In this document: positions 1-13,180 of the stretch, piece after piece
Layout of the letters: each line of letters starts with the position of its first letter
Numbering within the stretch: position 1 is the first letter of the stretch
Assembly: GCA_007922225.1 (NCBI GenBank)
Contig: ML679966.1
Span: 35,468,793-35,532,792 of the forward strand
Direction: 5' to 3'
Length of the DNA stretch: 64,000 nucleotides
Source: Emydura subglobosa
Taxonomy: Eukaryota > Chordata > Testudines > Chelidae
Program-made: the position numbers and the translations under genes
The notes under the pieces: generated by a model
The model's database searches: none
What the model was told of the DNA's origin: nothing
What the model saw: the letters and a program-made list of their open reading frames with translations, nothing else

Positions 1-1365
1 CCTATAAAATCCAGACCCTCCCCCCTTCATCAAGTAAACAAAACAGACTAACATTAAAGCAAAAACTCCATTTGCCACATACAAACAAACTGAATTAAGT
101 GTATGTTGCACGTGACCTCCAATCAGCATTCCAAGCCAAGTGCTTTCCTCACAGAAATCAAGTCAGATGCTCCTTGCACTAATTCACCTTTTCCTTCGAA
201 AGACTTGCTTCCATGCAGCCCAGCATGACAAAAGGTTAATGACGACGTGAAGAACAAGCCACAGCCATCATTTCTGATACAAGGCAAGATTATTACAAAG
301 CAATAACCTGTAGTTCTTCACCATTGAAGAAGCACAATTAGGGCTAATTTGCCTCTCACCCCGCTCCCAGAATCAACATATACCTGAATCACAAAAATAC
401 CATCATTGGCAGGCCAGACAATGGACTGGCACCGATAGGAACCATTCCCAATCAGTAAAAAGTATCAAAAGACCCTTAATGAAGGCAGCAAAAGGAATTA
501 AGGTTGTCAAGACTCTTTAATTGGTAACAAAGTTAATGATGAGAAAACTCCACAGGGATGCTCAAAATTTGGTCAAGATGGGATTCTTTCAAAGTAAAGT
601 CAACATGGCAGAGAAAAAGAATCCACATAGCCCTAGGGGTTGAGGCCGTCACAGGCCAGTTCACTCACTGTTGGGAATCTCCTTTCAGTGCAGTTTTGGC
701 AATGTGACACTCCTTTCTTTCTCTGTACCCTGGCAGTCTCCTTTAGCCCTCAGCTCCACTGGCTGTACTCCTCCAGCAACGTTTCCCAAAGTGTGGAGGA
801 GACACAGGAGCAGCCAGGGAGCACGGGGAGGCAAAGGTGATGTATAAATTAAGATGGGTAGGCTTTTAAACAACACAAGGTAAGGTTTGAAGGAGGGCAT
901 GATTTCAATTAGTTTCCTGTTCCTGAAAGGGGGTACTCGGCTTTCAGAAGTTTGGGAGACACGGATCCCAAGTCTCTGATGGTATGCTGGAATGGGGAGT
1001 ACAATTCCTTGTCAGTACAGGCCCAGATATCTAAATCTTGGCACGTGAAGAGTCAGATTGTTCCCCTTCTCCCTTCCCTCGGCACCATGCAGGAACAAAA
1101 GTTTGTGGGGGCAAAAGGTTTCGGCTAATGGAAACTGAGTCATCAGGATCCACAGATGGAGTAGCTGAGGCAGTCCTGCCACCTATTTCCCAAACAGTCC
1201 CACTTCATTCCCCACTGATGGCTACTGTCCCCTTCTTGACAAATTAGGGTATAAAACGTACATTACTGACCCTAATTAAGTACTGTAGTGTGAGCTCTAC
1301 CAGCAAACAGCTTATCTGATAAAGCTTGCAAGTGTAAAGTGGCTTGTTTGACACAATTACTAACT
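1..1365. other. Unassigned AT-rich sequence, no gene seen
   Basis: I see no coding exon or clear repeat in most of this stretch. Open frames on both strands are short and of low-complexity composition. A possible short hAT-like element lies at about 777-963 and is listed separately. Confidence 0.5.
777..963. mobile_element. Possible short non-autonomous hAT-like element
   Basis: The left end reads CGTTTCCCAAAGTGTGG and the right end reads AAGTTTGGGAGACACGG. These are roughly inverted and resemble the TTCCCAAAC ends of the clearer hAT elements in this window. The internal CTGAAAGGGGGTAC motif fits the same kind of repeat. I could not find a convincing 8-bp target duplication, so the boundaries and the call are weak. 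Confidence 0.3.
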
Positions 1366-1790
1366 CAGAGGCCTCCAAACTGTGGGGTGGGCTCCTCTGG
1401 GGGGAGCAGAAAGGAACGTTCGGGGGAGGGGTGCAGCAGGTCCCAGGCCACACCCATGCGGAGGTAGGGAAAAAGAGTGCCACCCAGCCTGGCTGTGGCC
1501 CTGCCTCTGGCCACTGGCCCTAGCTGAGGCTTCAGTTCCTGGTGCCCAACCTGGCCATGGCTCTGCACCCAACCGTGGCTCTGCTTCAGGCCCCAGCCTC
1601 GGCCCCAATCATGGCTTGGCCTCAGTTCCGATTTTGGTTCCAGACCTGCCCCCATCTGTAGCCTCGATCCCTGGCCCCGACCACAGTCCTGCTTCCAGCC
1701 CTAGCACCTGCCCTGGCTCCTGGGGAGGTGGGGTGGGGTGCAGATAGCAGCAAGGGTGGAAGCGCGATGGGAAAAATTTGGGGACCACTG
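1366..1790. mobile_element. Non-autonomous hAT-type transposon, 425 bp
   Basis: The element begins CAGAGGCCTCCAAACT and ends AATTTGGGGACCACTG, which are imperfect inverted repeats. It is flanked by TACTAACT (1358-1365) and TACTAGAT (1791-1798), matching at 6 of 8 positions, as expected for an old 8-bp hAT target duplication. The interior is GC-rich and runs in open frames on both strands, but it encodes no transposase and is built of CCCTGGCC/CCAGCC-like subrepeats. The open frames here are compositional. Confidence 0.7.
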
Positions 1791-1798
1791 TACTAGAT

Positions 1799-3828
1799 AA
1801 ACTCCGACAAACAAACAAACAGCTGCAATAAAAACCAAGCATGTCTCATACCTATTCTAAGCGTTCATATAGGATATATCCCTATTGCAACAGAATGGCA
1901 ACGGTGCTTGTAGATGTCAAAAAACACCAACACTCCCCTAATGCCAAAACAAAAAAGTATCATGAAAGTTTACCCCTCTGACTGTTAATAGGTGATTTTT
2001 ACAGAGCTTCTTTGAGGACTCGACTTGTATATTCACAAAGTTGAGCACACAATTGCATGTGCCTGCATTTCCTTGCTGATGCAAACACCAAATGCTGATA
2101 ATCAGGCATGTGCCGGACTATTAAAAGCACGCCCTCAATGGCTGCTCCTGCAAAGGGTGCAGTTTTATGCACATACAGCATCTAAAGATTTGCCTCATGA
2201 TGTACACGTTTTTATTTCAATAAATCAAAGCTCTATGCCAAGCGTAAGATGTGGCCTACGTCTCTTTTCTCCTTTCTGCTGATGCTACATGCTCTCAGTG
2301 TTTCTGTAGATGAGACTCAGTTCCACTTTTTCTAGGAAACAAATTTGTTTCTCCACCTATTTTACTGTCCATTTTCTCACAGGCAATTTCTCCCACTTGG
2401 ACAGTTTTTTCTCTCTCTCTCTTCAACTCTTAGACTAACACCACCCCTCCCTGTATATTTCCGGCATGAAGATCAGGCTCACGCATGTTGAGCGGTTTAC
2501 TTTCAGTAGCCTAGCAGAGCCTCACTTCACAAGGTCATTCCAGAAAACAGACACATTGAAGTGCAGAGCCTCTGAACCTTGATGTGAAAAAGCAGATGAT
2601 GTTTTCAGTGCTCCCGGAAGCACACATCAGAGATGGCTAAGAGTTATGTCAAAGCAACTTATCTAGCTGTGACTCTGCTCCTGTATCAGACATCTTACAT
2701 ACCAGACATGTGACTCTTGACATTACAATATTACAGTCATGAAATATCACATCTTAATCCACAAAATGAGTGCATTTTATGAATGGGGAAGTTTTGCAAT
2801 AGTATTAAAAAAGGGTAGTTTTAATACAATCCCTGTGCTATTCAGGCCCAGTAGTCAGAACGCGTTCCCAAGAGGAGGAAGATAATACAACAATTTCAAA
2901 TTTAATGAGGTTTGGATGTAATCATTGCATAACTGTAAATGCACATTTTACATTGCGCAATTCAGTAAATAATGAAGTATCACCAATATTCACAGATTCT
3001 TTATTTAAATATGCCTCATGAATCATACAAACTGATGCCTTTAAGACACAAACCCATGTCAGGACAGATACTCAACCTTGGGCACATGCTCTTATACTAT
3101 TCTACCTCCATACACGGGCTCTCTCTCATTGAACTATTACTGTAGTTTTACCAACTTTCCATGTAATCCACCAGACCAATAGTTCTTTGCCTTTCATACA
3201 GTGTGTTACTATGGTCACTAATGACCATACCGTATGCCAATAAACCAAGTACATGTGTTTGGATTGGGAAGAGAACAGGAAAAAGTGGAAACAGATTCTG
3301 AGACTTGAGTGTCTTGAAAGACGCAAGCATCAGGATTGTATTTTCCGTTGGTACGTTAAAATATTTCATAAGGGCTGTCATTGCCTTGTGCAAAGAAGGC
3401 ACAACACACTTTTAAGGAGCTTTTAGACAGATCTGTATCACTTTACACAACTCTACAAAATAAGAGAGCAAAAAATATGTTGGAAAGCATAAACCTGATC
3501 TTAGAAGGAATGGGTGGGGGGAAAAAAACCTGAGCAGTGGATGAGCATAGTGGGCCAGCGCCTGGGCTGCTATTGTGATGCACTTTACACACAGCTTGCA
3601 GCACAAAGGGAGAAAAGATGGCTCTAAACCACATTTTTGTGCCCCTGACCCTGTTCAGGCACCAATCCAATCTCCAGTGTTAAGTGGAGCAGCCTCAGGG
3701 CCGCTCTACTTTTCACTTATTGCCAATAGCCTTCAAGGGTTGTTCCAACAATAGCAATGCCCAAACCGCACTCTCCTTCCCATGGCCACACCTATTCTCT
3801 GGACATTGGGGTGGGGGTGAGGGGAATG
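1799..3828. other. Unassigned sequence
   Basis: AT-rich sequence in which I recognise no exon, RNA gene or repeat family. Open frames are short and overlap on opposite strands. Confidence 0.45.
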
Positions 3829-3836
3829 GGGTAGGA

Positions 3837-4365
3837 CAGTGGCTCCCAACCTTTTTGGCTCGAGGGCCACAGATATCATTTTTATAACCAGTCTCTGCCA
3901 GCAGCCCCCACCGTCATCTCCACCCCACTGCAGCCATGCGGAAGGAGGTCAGCGAGGAGACTGTCTCACTCTTCACTGATCTCCCATCCTCCTGGCTGCA
4001 GCAGGAAAACCGCACACGTCCTGTAGCCCCATGCACTCCACCTAGGTCCCTAGGCAGTGGCTCCCTTCTGCAACCAGGGGGACCGGAGATCAGTGCTCCC
4101 CTCCCTCTGGCTCCAGCAGGGACCCAGCGCCTAGGGACCCAGGCAGAGCGCTTTGCCATGTTCCCTGATACAGCCAGGGGGAGGGGAGCACTGATCCCCC
4201 GTCCCCTTGGTTGTTGCAAGGCGCCTGCACCAGTCTTTTAGCCACGCTGCAATGCGCTCTGCCTGGGTCCTTAGGCGGCGGCTCCCTTCTGCAGCCAGCG
4301 GTAGGCCACTTGGAAAGCCCCCAGGGGTCACTTTTGGCCTATGGGCCACGGGTTGGAAATCACTG
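3837..4365. mobile_element. Non-autonomous hAT-type transposon, 529 bp (family A)
   Basis: Ends are CAGTGGCTCCCAACC and GGTTGGAAATCACTG, an imperfect terminal inverted repeat. The flanks are GGGTAGGA (3829-3836) and GTGTAGGA (4366-4373), an 8-bp target duplication matching at 7 positions. The interior holds the GGCTCGAGGGCCAC block next to the left end and repeated GCCAGGGGGAGGGGAGC-type modules. It encodes no transposase. The same ends and interior recur at 46864-47352, so the two are copies of one family. Confidence 0.85.
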
Positions 4366-4373
4366 GTGTAGGA

Positions 4374-7300
4374 GCTGCTGTGATGGCTCTACACTGCTGC
4401 CAGGATGACTTACATGAACTGGCAGTAAACTGGCCCAAAATGGGTGCAGTGCAGCTGAGACTCTGCACCTTTGCAGTCTATACTCAACCTCGGAGTACGA
4501 TGGTTCTGCCCAACATCATCTAACCTCTTAACCTGCCAAACTAGCAATGGGAAGGAAGGCAACATAGCTTGCGGTTAATGGAGGGAGAGAACATTCTTTT
4601 GCAAAGCCCAGGAACTTCACAACATTCTTCATTTTCCCCTCACGGCTACGTAAAATCACCAGCTCTTAGTCAACTTCATGACATTTTCTTTGGACAAGTG
4701 ATTTGATCAGTAGTAAGATCCTCCTGTCCTAAACAGCAGATGATGGGATCATAAAAACACCGGAGCTTGTCAGGATCCTCTCTATACATGGTGCTTCCAT
4801 GGGTGGAGCTGCACGGGTGGTGAATTATATGGACCATTTTTGCCAGTGTAGACAGTGCCTGGGAGACCAGGCATATCATCTTAACAATATGTTTTCACCA
4901 CCTATTCATGTCCAAGCAAGAGTTCCCTGAAATATAGCGAGCTCTCTGCTCCTCAATTCCATTGGATAGCTGTTGAATGGCAACCATAGCAGAATCTAGG
5001 TTTATACCTGGAACTAATGTGACATTGTTGTGGAAATGTTTGAGGAAATTAAGGTTGCTTTCAGTCTGGGGATGAAAATAGGGCTGGATGTAGCAGGAAG
5101 CAGAGGGGCATGACAAATAATCAAGAGTGGGTTTATTGGCTTGTACACTTTATTGTGCCATCATTTCTAAGCCTCTAGTTTCAGATGTCAGCAGCTGGTG
5201 ACTTGCTTGCTGACTGATTATAAAGAATAGTGGAGTTAGTACCACAGGGTAATGCTGTAGAAAGTTAAAATGGCCCTTTCCTCAACATTAAAGCAAATCA
5301 AGCACTGAGAATTGTAACCAGGATGTTTGAGGCAGACAAGCACAGAATGAAACAAGAAACCATAGTGGCTCAGAAGAAGACACTAAACATTTCAGAGGTT
5401 GTGTTTTGTAAGTGAAATGAGGGATGGAGGTGATGACAAACAAGAGTTAAGACAGACCTAATCAACATTCCTTGTAAAGCATATGGCCCAGTAACTTAGT
5501 GTTCATGGACTGATCTTGCCGTATGCCATTGCCCATTATTGTACCAGCATTCTGACTGGCTTGTCAGCAGAGACCACGGAGTCTGCCTAATATGTAATGT
5601 GTTTTACGATATGGATTATAGCCTCCTAAGTCTTGGGCTGGCTTTCCTCAGATTTCACAACCATCAGATCTTGAATCGTTTTCAGTCTGGATCGCCATTA
5701 GAGCAAAACCCAACAGTTTTGACCACAGTCCTCTTGGTTTCTTTAAATTATTTAAGATGAAAGACAGACAATGAAGCTGGAGGGCCTAAATCTGAACCCA
5801 ACGCCATAACACTGTTACATGTGCACCCCCTTGGAAACGTGAAATGCTGAAGGAAAGCAGAGATTGGTGAGGCATTGAGGAAATTACATGAGCCAGGTCC
5901 TGCCAGGATTTGTGGGTCACCACCTTATGTAACTTTGTTCCCACTTCTCTGTCTGCTGATGTGTTTAGTCAGACTACAAAATCTGTTTTGTCAGAGGGAA
6001 TGACTTGCTGTTAGCTGTTCAGAGAGATGTCCAATGAGTTAGCCTCACACAGCAAAAATTAACTTGCTGTTTTCCTGTGATGCTACAGCTTTGTACTTTT
6101 CATTTACTCATATAGCAGTTCATGGATATTGCAATGAAACAAGAAAATACTCAGAATTCAGGAGTATAAGGTATTCAGATGCCAGCTAAGAATCAATAGT
6201 TAAGTCTGGCAGATTCTGTATTTTTCTGTGGGAAGGTCAGCTAAACAAGTGTCCATTTTTAAAAAGAGGCCCCTGTTTTAGTTTTATTATTTTTGACTTG
6301 ATTTATCAGCAGGACAAAACAGCAGCCTGCCATCCAGCAGGGCAGACCCAAATGTGGTAGGTGTCAGTTTCAAGATAAATACGGTAATTTGTTGAAGTAA
6401 AATTGAGTTTACTGGATGAACCCCCTGAGACGCTGCATTTGGGAGACTATTAGCAGCCATGTGGTAGCCATGCCCTGCTGGGACTGGTGGCGATTGAAAT
6501 GTGTTCGCACAATGGCTGAGGGAGGGTAGTGGGGATGAAAGGAGGAGACAGAAATCTTCAATCGAAAAGCTTGTGTCTTACCTAACTGCCTCTGTCCGTG
6601 ACAATTTGCAGCAGCACGGGAAGGGAAAAGGGCCTGTCTCATTTGGAGTCTCTGGCCATCCTTATAGCAGCTAGCACAGTTAGCTATTTTCTCTCGTTTA
6701 TTGTTTAGTTTGCAGCACATCTGTAATTGGACTATGGCCCGCATTTAAGATGAGACAGTTTTAAGGTTTAATGAGCAAAGATCAAAATAAGCATTTAGGA
6801 ATTTATAGCGGTTGGAGGATTCCTAAGAAGTTTTTAAAACCCCACTTGTTTTCATTGCAAGATTAGAGTGGCTTTTTTTTTTCCTGTGCCTAGGGAGATC
6901 TAGGCATGTCTGTGTTTTGCTACCTCTGTGTACTACTGTGTGTTTACAGAAGGAAGCGTAAGGAGGTACATTCCTTATAACATGTATTCTTGCACCCAGT
7001 GGCCAATTGTATACGTTTATTAATGGAAGAATTTCTAGTTCTGTCCCAGCTTGCATAACAGGAATAAAAAGAGGCAATAGAATGTACCAAACAACCAATA
7101 TAGATGCCCTTTCAGAAACTATTCTAATACATTGAAGATAAATGAAATGTGTACACCCTACCCACCTACCTGCACCATCTGGTCTTATTGTCTAGGTGAT
7201 GGAAGATTTAAAATTGCTGGAAATATTATGCGTTTAAACGAGTGATGCTTGATTTTAGCTATCTGGTTTTTTTCTTAGAAACAAAGAAAACAGTCAAGCA

Positions 7301-8270
7301 CAAACAGCAAGGCAGATCTGTTTTCCTTCTTTAATTAATCCCTATCTCAGACCTTGAAGACCTTTCTGCCGACTGTTTTAAGGCAATGTCATTTATCTTG
7401 AGTGCTAGATACCCAGTTAATGGTCTTCACAATCAACCAGCTCTTTTGCAAAGGCTGTATTCGCCACCATTGTTAAATCCTATCAACTGGTGATTTGGCT
7501 GAAATCTGCCAATGTCATCACAAGCGTAACTGCATACTCAAGAGAGGGAAATCAGAGAAAACCCTACAGGGAATCCTGGGACAGCTCCATATAGATTTTT
7601 AAAGACATTTTAGTGGTAAATTGACCCTCATACTTTAACACATATACAGTGGCATATTCCAACCCAACACTGTTTATCATCTTCTGTGTACAGCAGGACT
7701 GAAGGTACCCAGCTTCACTATTATGACCACCTATCTGATGTAACAAGATAAAGCAATCAACAAAATCACTTGCCTTGCGTGTCCTCTTAATAAAAATAGA
7801 AATCCCTTTTCCTGCAAAGCTTTAGCAGGCAGTGTGCTATTAAATGGCAGTATAGCATTCCACATTCAAAAAGAATGGGATTGTTTGATTACATTTGAAA
7901 TCAGTGATTTCAAAGGATGTCCTCAAAACATTATAAACCAAGTGAAATAATGGAACAAGGGATACAATTATTCACAACATAATAAATCAAGAATTAAAAT
8001 ATGTTTCACAAGATAAAAAAAATACATAGGAAACATTTACATTTAGGAAATAACATTGTATCTTTAAATACCCTCTTAGTGTAGACATTTTGCTATTAAA
8101 TTCATACTTCCAGCTGGACAACTGGAAAACTAAGCAAGGAACTGTAGTAACTTGATTTTACAAGATATGTCACAAACCAAGCGGAATCTTTTGTGCTGCA
8201 TCTCATTACATTTCTGTGCAAAGAATCATATTATGATATGTGCAGGATTGTTAAAGTTAGAAAACTAATG
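4374..8270. other. Unassigned AT-rich sequence
   Basis: No exon, RNA gene or confidently recognisable repeat. The longest open frame is about 110 codons on the minus strand near 6.4-6.7 kb. It has no splice or domain evidence and I treat it as chance. Confidence 0.45.
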
Positions 8271-10700
8271 TATTACAAATTATTAGTTACTGGATCCAGA
8301 CAGTAATCAGTCACTGAAATATCAGAAATACCCAAAACACAAGACCTGGTAATATGGAGGACTTTAAACACCCAAACATCTGTTGGAAAATTAATACAGC
8401 AAAACACAAAAATTCCAGTAAATTCTTGGAATGTGTTGGAGACAACTTTTTGTTCCAGAAAGTGGAAGTAGTAACCAGGGTACAGCCATTTTAGATTTGA
8501 TTCTGACCAACAGAGGAATTGGTATTGAATCTGAAGGTGGAAGGCAATCTGGGTGAAAATGATCATGAAGTGATAGATTGCAGGATGCTAGGGAAAGGAA
8601 GGAGTGAGAGTAGCAGAATAAGGACAATGGAATTAAAAAATGCAGACTTTAATAAACTCAGAACTGGTAAGTAAGGTCCCATGGGGGGGAGAGGGGAAAA
8701 TCTAACAGATAAGGGAATTCAGGCAGTTTCTCAAGGAAACAATATTAAAAGCATAACTGCAAACTATCCCAATGGAAAGGCAATATAGGAAGAATATTAA
8801 GAGGCCAATGGTGTCTCCATCAGGAGCTCTTTAATTACCTGAAAATTAAAAAAGGAATCCTACAAAAGTGGAAAACTGGACAAATTGCTAAGGAGGAGTA
8901 CAGAAGAATAGCACAAGCATGTAGGAACAAATTTAGAAAGGCTAAGGCACAGAATGAGTTACACTTGGAAAGGGACATAAAAGGCAACAAGAGGTTCTTT
9001 AAATTCATTAGGAGCAAGAGAAAGTAAAGGAAAGTGTAGGTCCTCTATTTAGTGGGGAGGGAGAGCTAATAATTGATTCTATCAAGAAGGCTGAGGTATT
9101 TAATGCCTATTTTGCTTAAGTCTTCACTAAAAAAGGTTAATGGTGACCAGATACTAAATACAACAAGGGGAAGGAATGCAAGCCAAAACAGAGAAAGAAC
9201 AGGTCTAAGAGTATTTAGATAAGTTAGATGTATTCATGTCTGCAGGGCCTGATGAAATTCATCCTAGGATACTGAAAGAACTAGCTGAAGCAATTGCAGA
9301 ACCATTAGCAATTATCTTGGAGAACTCCGGGAGGACAGGTGAGGACCCAGAAGACTGGACAAGGCCAAACATAGTACCTATCTTTAAGAAATGGAACAAA
9401 GAGGACCCAGCAAATTATAGACCGGTCAACCTAACTTTGATATTTGGAAAGATACTGCAACAAGTGATTAAATCAGTTTGTAAGCACCCAGAGGATAACA
9501 GGGTGATAAGGAATAGCCAGAATGGATGTGTTAAGAGCAACTCATGCTAATCCAATCTAGTTTCCTTCTTTGGACTAGTAGAGGGGGGGGGAAGGGGGGG
9601 AAGCAGTAGATACATCTTGATTTTAGTAAGGCTTTTGATAAGTCCTACATAACATTCTCATAAACAATCTAGGGAAATAAGTTTTAGATGAAATGATGAT
9701 AATGTTGAGGCACAACTAGTTGAAAGATCATACTCAGTGGTTCACTATCAAACTGGGAGGTCTTATCTAGTAGGGTCCTGCAAGGTTCAGTCCTGAGTCT
9801 GGTGCTATTCAATATTTTCATTAATGATTTGGATAATGGAATGAAGAGTGTGCTTATAAAATTTGCAGACTACACCAACTGGGAGAGGTTGCAAGCACTG
9901 TGAAGGACAGGATTAGAATTCTAAAAGACCTTGACAAATTGGAGAATTGGTCTGAATTCAACAAGATGAAATTCAATAAAGGCAAGTGCAAAGTACTGCA
10001 CTTAGGAAGGAAAAATCAAAGACAGCTATAAAATGGGGAATAACTGGCTAGGAAATAGTACTGCTGAAAACAGTCTGGGGGTTATAATGGATCACAAATG
10101 GAATATGAGTCAGCAATGTGATGCATTTGTGAAAAAGGCTAATATCCTGAGATGTACTAACAAGGGTGTTGTATGCAAGATACAGGAGGTATTGTTCCAC
10201 TCTAGTTTACACTTGTGAAGCCTTAGAGTATTGTGTCCACTTCTGGGCACCACACTGTAGGGAGTTGTGGACAAACAGGAGAGAGAGAGTCCAGAGAAGA
10301 GCAACAAAAAATGATCAAAAGATTTAGAAAACCTATAACAAAAGGTTAAAAAACTGGGCACTTTTAATCTTGAGAAGCAATGACGGGGGGTGGGGAGGGA
10401 TAGGGAAGATCTGATTACAGTCTTCAAATATGTTAAGGGCTATTGTAAAGATGACTGATCAATTGTTCTCCATGTCCACAGAAGGTAGGACAAGATGTAA
10501 TGGGCTTAAGCTGCAGCAAAGGAGATTTAGATTAAGCTCCGGAGTAGCCTTCCAGGAAAGTTTTTAAAAACAGATTGGACAAACACTTGTCAAGGATGGT
10601 CTAGGTTTACTCGGTCCTGCCGCAAAGCCAGGGACCAGACTTGACGACTTCTTAAGGTCCCATCCTTCCCTACAGATCTATGATTCTGTGGTTCTAGGAA
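8271..10700 (+). mobile_element. CR1 LINE, 5'-truncated and decayed
   Basis: This is a copy of a chicken-repeat-1 type non-LTR retrotransposon on the plus strand. It starts inside the endonuclease (near 8353 an [14 protein letters not shown] motif replaces the usual GDFN..ICW). The RT region begins near 9240, where GPDEIHPRILKEL and IFKK...NYRPV motifs of CR1 RT are clear. The RT active site is at about 9862-9873 and reads FADY instead of FADD, so it is mutated. Many frameshifts and stops break the frame. The 3' end near 10678-10697 reads TATGATTCTGTGG, close to the short tandem ATTCTATG tail of CR1. About 2.4 kb survives of an expected length near 4.5 kb. It is on the same strand as the other CR1 pieces at 20-25 kb but shows no sign of being continuous with them. 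Confidence 0.9.
9236..9550 (+). pseudogene. CR1 reverse transcriptase fragment (N-terminal RT)
   Basis: This open stretch of 104 codons is the best-preserved piece of the CR1 ORF2 at 8.3-10.7 kb. It covers the RT fingers with the family signature GPDEIHP, the EDW motif and KEDPANYRPV. It ends at a stop well before the catalytic FADD motif. It is a relic of the element's polymerase and not a host gene. The methionine at its start lies inside the domain and is not a natural start. Confidence 0.85.
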
Positions 10701-12190
10701 AACACAGTTCTCAATTCATCCTCAGTAAAACTTTTTAACTTCTATGGAATTACAGCAGGAAAACATTTAGCCCAAGTGAAGATTAGTAAGGTTTTCATTT
10801 TTACTGTCTCTCTCTCTCTCTCCCTGGTAACCCAAAATGCTGATAAAAATAGAATCAAAACTATTTTTCCCTAATAGTTTATTGCTATCATCAAAGAATA
10901 GGTTTCAGAATCACCATTTTAGTGCTTTAACAAAAATAGTTGCCTTGTCTGCAAATTAATGTAAAATATTAATGCTCATAAATGTATCAGTTGTTTCAGA
11001 CATTTGAGTCATATTGAAGTTTTAATTTATAGTATTTTGCTTTGCATCAATCTGATGCTACTAAACGCCAATTTTTTTTTTTTTTAACCCAACACACTTA
11101 TAGCAGCAAAAAACCATAATGGACAAAAGAGGGCGCTGTTTTGCTATGTCTTGTCTCACAGAGGGCAGCTTTGTTTCCACTGAAGTGTAGAGGCTGTTCA
11201 GAGCTGCTTCCAGCATTTCATAACACAGGAAATAGGGATTATGTAGACTGTAGAAGATTAGATATTGAGCTCTACAGTCACCAAAAAACAAAACAAAAAA
11301 TCCAAAAGAGGAAGTTTAAAAAAAAACAACCCTCACCGTTTCATACGAATACGGTTGAAGATTCTCTGTCACTAATTGTACACATTAAAAATTCTTCACC
11401 TTCTTAAAGTTCTTTGTTCATTGTCAGAATAAAATACTTAGAGCAACATTCTTTCCCAACTGTGTGTAAGAGGAACCCATCCACTGGAAGTAATTGGTGT
11501 ACAACTGAGGGCAACATGTGGCCATAAGTAACTATGTAGTCCTTATCCCATCTTTACTCAGGCCAGAGGATATATTGCTTAAATAAGATCTAGGTAAGAA
11601 CTGTACAGTTTAGCACCCCTAGATCTACATTTTAACAACCCAATTACATAGGAAGCATGCGCTTTATATGCCATGTAGGGGAGCTACTTGTATTTATTTA
11701 TACCTAAAACAGACCACATGCAAGCCTAAGTAGTATGTTCCTAGTCCTGGATATGCTGCAGGCCACAGCAAAAGACATGCAACATTTCCACAAGAGTGCT
11801 GTTGTGAGGGTGGGGTTGCAGTAGAAATTGGGGGCAGACAGATAACATGCAGTATGTGGCATGGTTTTCCTGACAGACTATCCTGGCATGGTAACAGAGT
11901 TAGAGGGGTCACAACAACACAACTGGCAGTAGGATTTGCCTAACAGAGGGTAGCCCAGGAACAGTAACTTTCCAGGCTTTTCAGATCTGGTGGGGGGGGG
12001 GGGGGGGGGAGAGGGGAAATCAAACAAACACCCAATGAATAAGTTCTTCTTGTGACGAATAAATGGTGCGAGTTAGAGAATGAATGAGAAGACATCTGAA
12101 ACAACGGATGTGGAGAAAGCCAGTGGATGACACTCCAGATTTTCCACATGTTGACATCTGGGCACACAAGATGCATTACCACCAGTGTGA
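10701..12190. other. Unassigned AT-rich sequence with simple repeats
   Basis: Contains a TC dinucleotide run at about 10806-10822, a T run near 11071 and an 18-base G run at 11992-12009. No gene or named repeat is seen. Confidence 0.5.
11992..12009. repeat. Poly-G homopolymer, 18 bases
   Basis: An uninterrupted run of 18 G residues, likely length-polymorphic and prone to sequencing error. Confidence 0.95.
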
Positions 12191-12199
12191 ACAAAGTGG

Positions 12200-12400
12200 G
12201 TCTGAAAATTTAGAGCCCCATCCTGCACCACTGATGACAGAGAAATTTTTGCCTTTGACTTCAGTGTGTGCGCAAGACGGGGCGCGTCAGGTTTGAGGCC
12301 CCAATTCAGTAATGCAGTTAAACACCTCCTTAAAAATCCACCCTTATGCCGCAGAGCACTTAAGCATGTGCTTAACATCAAGGTTTTACAGTTAAGTACA
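12200..12400. repeat. Possible ancient interspersed repeat
   Basis: The stretch includes GCACTTAAGCATGTGCTTAA, a partly palindromic motif that I recognise as recurrent in reptile and bird intergenic DNA. The family name is uncertain and the ends are not defined. Confidence 0.35.
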
Positions 12401-12719
12401 TATTTAGAGGCTTGGTTTACAGGGATGAACTACTAATTTGGGGCCTAATGGAGAACATGAATTTTGAAAGTAGCAGGCAAAACAAACAGCAGCTGCCCCT
12501 CTCCCTAACAGCCTTCTCCTACTCCCCTCGCAAAAACCAGCACACATGGAGAAGGCAAAAGCCTCAAGAAGCACTTTTGCCTGGACTAAATATATCTAAG
12601 TATCTTTTTAAAATTGCTAATGAGCTCTCCGTGCACAGTCTGGTTTAAACCCCCTCCAGCCTACAAAAATAAACCAATGCACAAAGATTTTGAAGCTATG
12701 TTCTATCTTAGGTACTCAT

Positions 12720-12935
12720 ACATCACCATTGTATCCGAGTACCTCACACTGTTTAATGTGTTTATCCTCAAAACAATCCTGTGAGAGAGAATTAGTATAA
12801 GTCCCCATTTTCTAGATGGGGAAAATTGAGGCACAGAGTGGTTAAATGACTTGCCCAAGTTCACACAGGAAGTCTATGGCACAGCAGGGATTTAAATCCA
12901 AGTCCCAGGCTAGTGCCCTAACCACAGGGCTATCC
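12720..12935 (-). repeat. MIR-type SINE remnant
   Basis: The plus strand carries CCCCATTTTCTAGATGGGG, then GAGGCACAGAGTGGTTAA and TTGCCCAAGTTCACACAGG. These are the reverse complement of the MIR core (CTGTGTGACCTTGGGCAAG...TTAACC...CTGTGCCTCA). The element therefore lies on the minus strand, with the tRNA-like part to the right. Confidence 0.8.
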
Positions 12936-13136
12936 TTCCTCTCTATTGGTGTAGACACAATAGTCAGCTATTTATTTGAATCAAATATTAATGGCAGGTC
13001 TTGCTATTCCATGCTACAAAAGTGGATTGGTAACAATAATCTAATCAGTTTCTCTTCCTCGGCCATAAAATATCCCTCTGACCCCATAAATATTAACTTC
13101 CCTGCAGCCTTTGACTGAAACTTGGCAGTTCAGTTT

Positions 13137-13180
13137 TTAAGCTGTGGAAAAACAAAAAACAAACAAACAAACAAAAAACC
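13137..13180. repeat. AAAC-rich simple repeat
   Basis: A degenerate run of AAAC units (AACAAACAAACAAAC) in an A-rich stretch. Confidence 0.8.

Noticed and set aside
1382..1747. Plus-strand frame of 121 codons
   Set aside because: Lies wholly inside the 1366-1790 hAT element and consists of repeated proline/serine-rich modules.
11992..12009. G run considered as a quadruplex regulatory site
   Set aside because: A plain 18-base homopolymer in gene-free DNA. No promoter or conserved context supports a role.
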